Of a stretch of 12,575 nucleotides of DNA, positions 7,988 to 12,575 are shown one piece after another. The position numbers were made by a program, and so were the translations under genes. Position 1 is the first letter of the stretch. Every line of letters begins with the position of its first letter. The DNA is from JAQGHR01 sp031411935 (GTDB taxonomy: Bacteria > Planctomycetota > Planctomycetia > Isosphaerales > Isosphaeraceae), in NCBI GenBank assembly GCA_031411935.1, contig JANOBY010000123.1, positions 1 through 12,575 on the forward strand, read 5' to 3'. Under the pieces are notes generated by a model that had not been told where the DNA came from, made no database searches, and was given only the letters and a program-made list of their open reading frames with translations.

Positions 7988-9562
7988 TCAGGCCGCCGGG
8001 CCGAATTCGATCTTGGGGAACAACGGCGTGGGCTTCCCGCCGACCAGGTCGCCCGTGACCCGCGTGTCCGGGGGCAGGGCGGCAGAGGCGGCGTCAACGT
8101 AGGCGACCGCGTCCCAGGGCTTCACCTCGGCGAAGTTGAAGGCCCGGTAGAACGTCTCGGCCGTCGAGGGCAGGAACGGCTTGATCAGGATCGCCACCAC
8201 GCGGACGAAATCGGCCAGGTTCAGCAGGACGTGGCGGCAGGCTTCTCGGTCGGTCTTGATCAGCTTGAACGGCTCGGTGGCCTGGATGTAGCGATTGGCC
8301 GAGTCGAGGATCTCGGACCAGATCTTCTGCAGGGCCACGTTGTACTGGAAGGTCCCGACCAGGACGGTCAGCTCCTGCACGAGCGCGGGGAGGTCGAGCC
8401 CGGCCCTCCACGCGGTCAGGTCCACGCCCGAGGCGTCTCCCAATGAGCCCTCGAAGTACTTCACGCACATGGAGAGCGTGCGGCTGTAGTTGTTGCCCAG
8501 GTTGTTGGCGAGGTCGCCGTTGTTCAGCGCCGCGAACCTCTCCTCCGAGAAGTCGCCGTCGCCCCCGAACTGGCATTCCTTCAGGAAGTAGTAGCGGAAG
8601 GTCTCGGCCCCGTACTGGCGGAACACGTCCATGGGGTCGATCGCGGTGCCCGCGCTCTTGCTGATCTTCGCCCCCTTGTTGTACACGAACCCATGCGCGA
8701 AGACCTGCCTGGGCAGGGGCAGCCCCGCCGACATGAGCATGGCCGGCCACAGGGCGCAGTGGAACCGCGTGATGTCCTTGCCGATCACGTGCACGTCCGC
8801 GGGCCAGTACTTCCGGAACCGCTCCTCGTCCGTGCCGTAGCCGATCGCGGTGATGTAATTCAGGAGGGCGTCGAACCAAACGTAGATCGTCTGCTCCTCG
8901 TCGAACGGGACGGGGATGCCCCAGGTGAACCCCTTGCGGGTGATCGACACGTCCTGGAGGCCCGATTCCACGAGGTTCACGATCTCGTTGCGGCGGCTCT
9001 CCGGCTGGATGAAGTCGGGATTCTCGGCGTAATGCTTCAGGAGCCGGTCGCCGAACGCGGAGAGGCGGAAGAAGTAGTTCTCCTCCTCGATCCGCTTCAG
9101 CTCAAGGTGCGGGTGGTTGGGGCATCGCCCCTCGGGCGTGAGCTCCTTCTCGGTCTTGAACGCCTCGCAGCCCGTGCAATAGAGCCCGATATACGCCTTC
9201 TTGTAGATGTGGCCCGCGTCGTGGACCGCCTGGATGAACTTGCGGCACCCGACGTGATGCCTCGGCTCACTGGTCTGGATGAAGTCGTTGTTGGAGATCT
9301 CGAGCGCGGCCCAGACCTCCTTGAACTGACGGGCCATGTCGTCCACATAGGGCTTGGCCTCGACGCCCAGCTCCTCGGCGCGTTGGGAGACCTTGATCGT
9401 GTTCTCGTCGTTGCCCATCAGGAAGTGGACGGACAGGCCCTCCATGCGGCGGAACCGGGCCTGGGCGTCGGCGCCGATCTTCTCGAACGCGGTCCCGATG
9501 TGGGGCCGGCTGTTGGGGTAATCGATCGCCGTGGTCAGGAAAAACGTCTCGTCGCGCCCCAT
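7988..9562 (-). CDS. metG: Methionyl-tRNA synthetase
   Basis: This cytoplasmic class I aminoacyl-tRNA synthetase of 524 residues charges tRNA-Met with methionine for initiation and elongation. The HIGH signature is HIGT at residues 21-24 after DYPNSRP, and the KMSKS loop is KISKS at 299-303. The connective domain (about 115-225) has a single zinc-knuckle-like C129-T-G-C132 and C147-P-N-H150, i.e. CCCH as in the Thermus-type enzyme rather than CCCC. VWFDALLNYI and GKDITRFH are typical active-site segments. An alpha-helical anticodon-binding domain fills about 370-510, and the protein ends at LFPKIEFGPAA. There is no C-terminal EMAP/Trbp dimerisation domain. ATG 9562 is chosen over an upstream in-frame ATG at 9598 because GGAAGG lies nine bases before it and the conserved N-terminus begins there. 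It is 133 bases downstream of the response regulator on the same strand; a functional link is unlikely. Confidence 0.97.
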   Translation of the reverse strand: MGRDETFFLTTAIDYPNSRPHIGTAFEKIGADAQARFRRMEGLSVHFLMGNDENTIKVSQRAEELGVEAKPYVDDMARQFKEVWAALEISNNDFIQTSEPRHHVGCRKFIQAVHDAGHIYKKAYIGLYCTGCEAFKTEKELTPEGRCPNHPHLELKRIEEENYFFRLSAFGDRLLKHYAENPDFIQPESRRNEIVNLVESGLQDVSITRKGFTWGIPVPFDEEQTIYVWFDALLNYITAIGYGTDEERFRKYWPADVHVIGKDITRFHCALWPAMLMSAGLPLPRQVFAHGFVYNKGAKISKSAGTAIDPMDVFRQYGAETFRYYFLKECQFGGDGDFSEERFAALNNGDLANNLGNNYSRTLSMCVKYFEGSLGDASGVDLTAWRAGLDLPALVQELTVLVGTFQYNVALQKIWSEILDSANRYIQATEPFKLIKTDREACRHVLLNLADFVRVVAILIKPFLPSTAETFYRAFNFAEVKPWDAVAYVDAASAALPPDTRVTGDLVGGKPTPLFPKIEFGPAA

Positions 9563-9608
9563 CGTCGCCGCCCTTCCGCGTACGCCATCGTGCCTCATGG
9601 CCAGACAC

Positions 9609-9628
9609 GAACGCCCCGCGGGACGTTC
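9609..9628 (-). promoter_or_regulatory. Inverted repeat in the gap between response regulator and metG
   Basis: GAACGTCC-CGCG-GGGCGTTC on the minus strand forms an 8-bp stem with one G-U pair and a four-base loop, 46 bases upstream of the metG ATG and 67 bases after the regulator stop. It could weakly terminate the upstream message or fold in the metG leader. It has no U-run and no T-box-like features. Confidence 0.3.
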
Positions 9629-9695
9629 GGCCTCGCAATGATTCTATCTTACCAGAAGTCTCGCGGATCGGCGGTCGCCGACCGGCCAGCCCCGA

Positions 9696-11126
9696 TCAAT
9701 CCCCGAGCGCCAGCTGCCTCTGGCGAACGCAGTGGGGCTTGAAGTCGGACTTGTCGATGGAGTACTTGCGCAACTTCTCGCTGATGCTCCGGCGTGACAG
9801 GCCGCAGTGCTCGGAGCAGCGGTCGATCCGCCCCTGATGCGTCTCCAGCACGCGGACCAGGTAGGCCCGCTCGATCCTCTCGGTCAGCTCGTCGGTGATA
9901 TCCTGGAGCGGCCTGCCGAGGTCGAACTGGAGGCTGAACGGCTCCTCGCGGGTCGAGATCAGGTGGTCGGGCAGGTCCTCGGGCAGGATCTCCGCGCCCG
10001 GGGTCGTGACCACCAGTTGCTCGACCAGATGCTCAAGCTCGCGGACGTTGCCCGGCCACTCGTAGCGGGCGAGCCGCGAGAGCGTGTCGGCGCTGAAGCG
10101 CCGCCTGGGATACTTGCGTTCTTCGAGCCGTTGCAGGAAGTGATTCACGAGCAGGGGGATATCTTCGGGCCGGTCGCGCAGGGGGGGCAGCTCGACCCGG
10201 ACCACGTTCAGGCGATAGTACAGGTCGCGGCGGAAGTGGCCCGAGGCCACGGCGGCTTCCAGGTCCACGTGGGTCGCGGCGACCACCCGGGCGTCGACCG
10301 AGATCGCTTCCGAGCCGCCAACTCGCTCGAATTTCCCATCCTGAAGGACGCGCAGGAGCTTGGCCTGCATCCCGGCGGGCATCTCGCCCACCTCGTCCAG
10401 GAACAGGGTGCCGCCCCGGGCCGCCTCGAAACGCCCGGCCTTCTGGCGATCGGCCCCGGTGAAGGCCCCCCGCTCGTGGCCGAAGAGCTCGGATTCGAGC
10501 AGGGGCTCGGGAAGGGCCGCGCAGTTCACGGCGATCATCGGGCCGCGGTTGCGTACGGGGTCCCCCTGGTGGAGGGCCTGGGCCACCAGCTCCTTGCCCG
10601 TGCCGGTCTCCCCGGCGATCAGCACCGTGCATTCCGACGACGCGGCCCTGGCCACGCGGGCCAGCACCTCGCGCATCCGTGGGCTTTGACCCAAAAGGTT
10701 GCCGAACAGGACCTTGCGGCTCACCCCTCGGCGGCGGAGGGTCTCCACCTCGTCGCGCAGGGCCCGGTCCTTCAGCGCCTGGTCCACCAGCAGGTCGAGC
10801 CGCATGGGGTCGATCGGCTTGTACAGGTAGTCGTACGCGCCCAGCTTCATGGCCTCGACCGCCGAGTCCACCGAGGCGTGGCCCGTGAGCACGATGGCCG
10901 AGATCGGCAGGGACCGGCGGTGGATCTCGCGGACGATCTCCAGGCCGTCGATGTCAGGAAGGCGCAGGTCGGTGATGACCAGCGAGAAGTTCCCCTCGAG
11001 CAGCCACTCCATCGCCGACGTGCCGTCCTGGGCCACCTTGATCTGGCGGTCGGGCCGGGCCAGCAGCTCGGAGAGCTGGCGACAGATCGGGTCGCTATCG
11101 TCCACCACGAGGATGCGTCGGTCCAT
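9696..11126 (-). CDS. NtrC-family sigma-54-dependent response regulator
   Basis: This 476-residue cytoplasmic activator opens sigma-54 promoters using ATP when phosphorylated by a partner kinase. The receiver domain (about 3-118) has D9/D10, phosphoacceptor D53 in TDLRLPD, T81 and K103. The AAA+ domain (about 142-375) has Walker A GETGTGKE (172-179), the sigma-54 contact loop GAFTGA (220-225), Walker B LFLDEVGEM (241-249), FRRDLYYRLNV (298-308) with likely arginine fingers, and WPGNVREL (357-364). A Fis-type helix-turn-helix at about 430-455 (RIDRCSEHCGLSRRSISEKL) binds the enhancer. All functional residues are intact. ATG 11126 is chosen because the receiver begins there, with GGATGGG nearby; the frame extends to another ATG at 11192. 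No histidine kinase gene is in view, so it is an orphan here. Target genes are unknown; the sigma-54 promoter at 5044 is a candidate by proximity only. Confidence 0.95.
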   Translation of the reverse strand: MDRRILVVDDSDPICRQLSELLARPDRQIKVAQDGTSAMEWLLEGNFSLVITDLRLPDIDGLEIVREIHRRSLPISAIVLTGHASVDSAVEAMKLGAYDYLYKPIDPMRLDLLVDQALKDRALRDEVETLRRRGVSRKVLFGNLLGQSPRMREVLARVARAASSECTVLIAGETGTGKELVAQALHQGDPVRNRGPMIAVNCAALPEPLLESELFGHERGAFTGADRQKAGRFEAARGGTLFLDEVGEMPAGMQAKLLRVLQDGKFERVGGSEAISVDARVVAATHVDLEAAVASGHFRRDLYYRLNVVRVELPPLRDRPEDIPLLVNHFLQRLEERKYPRRRFSADTLSRLARYEWPGNVRELEHLVEQLVVTTPGAEILPEDLPDHLISTREEPFSLQFDLGRPLQDITDELTERIERAYLVRVLETHQGRIDRCSEHCGLSRRSISEKLRKYSIDKSDFKPHCVRQRQLALGD

Positions 11127-11224
11127 GATGCATGCCCATCCGAGGTCTTCCGGAGCCGATCCGAGTAGCCGGCCCCGGAGGGTCGGCCGCATCCATGGGT
11201 CGGGTCCTATCGCTCCAGGCTTCT

Positions 11225-11252
11225 ACCCTACGGACTGGGCCCCCGGTGTCAA
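11225..11252 (-). promoter_or_regulatory. Candidate promoter of the response regulator
   Basis: On the minus strand a perfect -35 TTGACA (11252-11247) is followed after 16 bases by TAGGGT (11230-11225), a poor -10 box. The leader would be about 92 bases. The strong -35 and weak -10 suggest an activated promoter or another sigma factor. Confidence 0.38.
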
Positions 11253-11302
11253 GCCTGAAACCTGGGGCGATCGCGCCGGCCGGCTCCCACTCCAACAAAA
11301 AA

Positions 11303-11331
11303 GCGGGGCGATCCGCTGTGGATCGCCCCGC
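11303..11331 (-). terminator. Intrinsic terminator of the first PEP-CTERM paralogue
   Basis: GCGGGGCGATCC (11303-11314) and GGATCGCCCCGC (11320-11331) form a perfect 12-bp stem with a five-base loop. On the minus strand it is followed directly by six T, a classical Rho-independent terminator 40 bases after the stop codon at 11372. It insulates the response regulator from readthrough. Confidence 0.92.
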
Positions 11332-11371
11332 CGAATTCTTGCCAAAAGGTCGATTCAGCAAGTCAGAACGT

Positions 11372-11455
11372 TCAGGCGTTGCGGCGACGACGAGCGGCGC
11401 CCAGGACGCCCAGGCCGCCCATGGCCAGCATGGCCATCGAGGCGGGCTCGGGGAC
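11372..11455 (-). repeat. 84-bp perfect repeat, copy 1 (PEP-CTERM tail)
   Basis: The 84 bases coding for the end of this PEP-CTERM gene are identical, including third codon positions, to 12397-12480. Identity starts exactly at the stop codon; outside it the copies differ at the adjacent base on each side. Confidence 0.95.
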
Positions 11456-11917
11456 CACACCGCGGGTGACGACAACGATGCTGCCGCCGAAGTTGCCCGT
11501 GAACACCGCGGTGGTGGTCGGGTCGGTGATGCTCAGCGTGGCCGAGACCAGCTGCTGGCCGGCCGGGATCAGGCTCGCGGCGACCGAGAAGTTGGTGGTC
11601 ATGCCGGAGATCGTGGAACCGCCGTTGGTGTTGGACGTGGTCGTCAGGCTGGTGAAGGTGAAGGTGGCGGCGGGGCTGAAGCCCGTGCCGCTGAGCACCA
11701 GGGTGCCGCCCGCGAGGCTCAGGGAGGGGATCGTGGTGGCCGTCGGGGCGGCGATCACCGTGCTGCCGACCTTCAGGAAGTCGAGCGGGTCGTTGGTGGC
11801 CACGCCGGCGACCAGGTCCAGACCGCTGATCTGGATGGTGAAGTCGGCCGAGGCCTTGTCAGAGGCGCCGACGAGGGCGGCGACCGCGAGGGCCGCGAGG
11901 ACGAAGAAACGCTTCAT
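11372..11917 (-). CDS. PEP-CTERM exported protein, paralogue 1
   Basis: This 181-residue secreted protein has no known enzymatic domain. A Sec signal peptide (MKRFFVLAALAVAALVGA..) should be cut after ASA (residues 22-24). The mature part is rich in Ser, Thr, Gly and Val, predicted mostly beta, and lacks cysteine; it has an IPT/Ig-like flavour (LAGGTLVLSGTGFSPAATFTF) but I cannot assign a fold. The C-terminus carries VVPEPAS (154-160), a hydrophobic Gly/Ala/Leu/Met helix and RRRRN: the exosortase sorting signal, so the protein is probably released or surface-displayed after cleavage. GGGAG lies ten bases before the ATG. A promoter candidate stands at 12028-12056 and a strong terminator at 11303-11331. 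The last 59 residues are nearly identical to the truncated gene at the right edge, so the two are tandem duplicates. Confidence 0.9.
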   Translation of the reverse strand: MKRFFVLAALAVAALVGASDKASADFTIQISGLDLVAGVATNDPLDFLKVGSTVIAAPTATTIPSLSLAGGTLVLSGTGFSPAATFTFTSLTTTSNTNGGSTISGMTTNFSVAASLIPAGQQLVSATLSITDPTTTAVFTGNFGGSIVVVTRGVVPEPASMAMLAMGGLGVLGAARRRRNA

Positions 11918-12323
11918 GAATGGACAACTCCCAGGTCACAAGATGGGAAACCACAGAGGACCGACCTTCCTCGTCCGTATTCCTGGAACTCAGGAAAACG
12001 CACAAATCGGGTCAGCATCGAGTCGCTAATCTAGCGGCTCGATTCCCCAGGGTCAACCGGCGAGTTGATCTAGGTTTACCAAAAGCCACGTTCTTTTCAG
12101 AACCTGTGATCGACGCCAACACTCTCAGACCTGTGGGTGGTCCCTATATCTCTCCTGAGAACTTCGGCGTTCCCGCGGATTCGACCCGGCAAAGGGTGTG
12201 ACTCCGCCCCTTTCCCTGCGCGGATAGGATGGTCTCCAACCTTCGTGGCCCGCCGTCACCGTCGGCGCGGGCCGAATTCCTGAACTCATGGCCTTGATGC
12301 AGGTGTCGTCACTATCAAGCGGA
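11918..12323. other. Gene-free region between tandem PEP-CTERM paralogues
   Basis: No supported gene lies in these 406 bases; open frames on either strand lack ribosome binding sites and recognisable sequence. The stretch holds the promoter region of paralogue 1 and an inverted repeat over its -10 box. I see nothing definite in 12060-12320. Confidence 0.55.
12020..12056 (-). promoter_or_regulatory. Promoter of PEP-CTERM paralogue 1 with overlapping dyad
   Basis: TTGACC (12056-12051) and TAGATT (12033-12028) on the minus strand are 17 bases apart, giving a leader of about 104 bases. An inverted repeat with nine-base arms and one mismatch (12020-12028 GAGTCGCTA against 12032-12040 TAGCGGCTC) is centred on the -10 box, a typical repressor position. 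Confidence 0.42.
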
Positions 12324-12352
12324 AAGGGGTGGTCCGCGATGGACCACCCCTT
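12324..12352 (-). terminator. Hairpin terminator of the second PEP-CTERM paralogue
   Basis: AAGGGGTGGTCC (12324-12335) and GGACCACCCCTT (12341-12352) form a perfect 12-bp stem with a five-base loop. On the minus strand the stem ends in and runs into a short TTT. It lies 44 bases after the stop codon, matching the layout at 11303-11331, and shows paired base changes relative to that hairpin. Confidence 0.82.
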
Positions 12353-12396
12353 CAAGTTTCCAGAGTTACCAGTCCAGACCGGCCGGGAGGGCTCGA

Positions 12397-12480
12397 TCAG
12401 GCGTTGCGGCGACGACGAGCGGCGCCCAGGACGCCCAGGCCGCCCATGGCCAGCATGGCCATCGAGGCGGGCTCGGGGAC
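12397..12480 (-). repeat. 84-bp perfect repeat, copy 2 (PEP-CTERM tail)
   Basis: This is the second copy of the 84-base block at 11372-11455, offset by 1025 bases in direct orientation. Similarity continues beyond the perfect block to the window edge with scattered substitutions. Confidence 0.95.
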
Positions 12481-12575
12481 GATACCGCGGGTCACGATCA
12501 CGATGCTGCCGCCGAAGTCGCCCGTGAACACCACGCTGTTGACCGGGTCGGTGATGCTCAGCGTGGCCGAGACCA
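12397..12575 (-). CDS. PEP-CTERM exported protein, paralogue 2, 5' part beyond window edge
   Basis: Only the last 58 codons and the stop (12397-12399) are in the window. The frame reads VSATLSITDP, then FTGDFGGSIVIVTRG, IVPEPASMAMLAMGG and finally AARRRRNA. It is a homologue of the gene at 11372-11917, differing at only seven of 58 aligned residues, all upstream of the PEP motif. From VPEP onwards the two are identical in protein and DNA. It therefore carries the same exosortase sorting signal: PEP motif, hydrophobic helix, Arg cluster. The start, signal peptide and full length cannot be seen. Its own terminator is at 12324-12352, so the two paralogues are separately terminated. Confidence 0.9.
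   Translation of the reverse strand, partial: VSATLSITDPVNSVVFTGDFGGSIVIVTRGIVPEPASMAMLAMGGLGVLGAARRRRNA

Noticed and set aside
9563..9598. Upstream ATG at 9598 as metG start
   Set aside because: It would add 12 unconserved residues; the Shine-Dalgarno and conserved N-terminus favour 9562.
8693..11168. Long plus-strand frames opposite metG (8693-9742) and the response regulator (9807-11168)
   Set aside because: Both are antisense shadows of well-recognised genes, with translations dominated by Gly, Leu, Val, His and Asp.
11127..11192. Upstream ATG at 11192 as response-regulator start
   Set aside because: It would put 22 residues before the receiver domain; those domains normally start within a few residues of the first beta strand, as from 11126.

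Overview
The window looks like a piece of a high-GC Planctomycetota chromosome, most likely from the Isosphaeraceae-like branch. The reasons are a DUF1559 protein with a pilin-type N-terminus (a family hugely expanded in planctomycetes), three proteins with C-terminal PEP-CTERM sorting signals, a type III glutamine synthetase and strong G/C third-position bias. This assignment is inferred from gene content; no rRNA or other marker is present.

Layout, left to right. (1) 1-2077, minus: glutamine synthetase III (glnN), 3' end cut by the window edge. (2) 2078-3328: no intact gene. It holds the decayed C-terminal part of a family-4-type glycosyltransferase (minus strand, at least two frameshifts) and a short repeat-rich segment. 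(3) 3329-4324, plus: acyl-lipid/acyl-CoA desaturase, converging on a small Pro/Thr/Ala-rich lipoprotein (4421-4642, minus) through a near-perfect bidirectional terminator. (4) 4643-5227: regulatory region with a consensus sigma-54 promoter (5044-5059) and a large leader hairpin (5082-5156) in front of a secreted HExxHxxGxxH metalloprotease with a PEP-CTERM tail (5228-6304). (5) 6330-7918, plus: a strong sigma-70-like promoter, a small Cys/His-rich exported protein, then the DUF1559 pseudopilin-like protein. (6) 7988-9562, minus: methionyl-tRNA synthetase. (7) 9696-11126, minus: an NtrC-type response regulator with an intact GAFTGA sigma-54 contact motif. (8) 11372 to the right edge, minus: two tandem PEP-CTERM paralogues, each followed by its own hairpin terminator.

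How the parts may fit together. glnN, metG and the desaturase are housekeeping or membrane-lipid genes on separate transcripts. The rest concerns the cell surface: a lipoprotein, a pseudopilin-like protein, a metalloprotease and two PEP-CTERM proteins that would be processed by an exosortase-type system encoded elsewhere. The most interesting link is that a consensus sigma-54 promoter precedes the protease while a sigma-54 activator lies about 4.5 kb away. That the two interact is inference only.

No tRNA, rRNA, CRISPR array, intact insertion sequence or phage gene was seen. I do not see a clear multi-gene novel system. The best candidates for new biology are the sigma-54/leader/metalloprotease unit, the Cys/His-rich small protein, and the recently duplicated or gene-converted PEP-CTERM pair.
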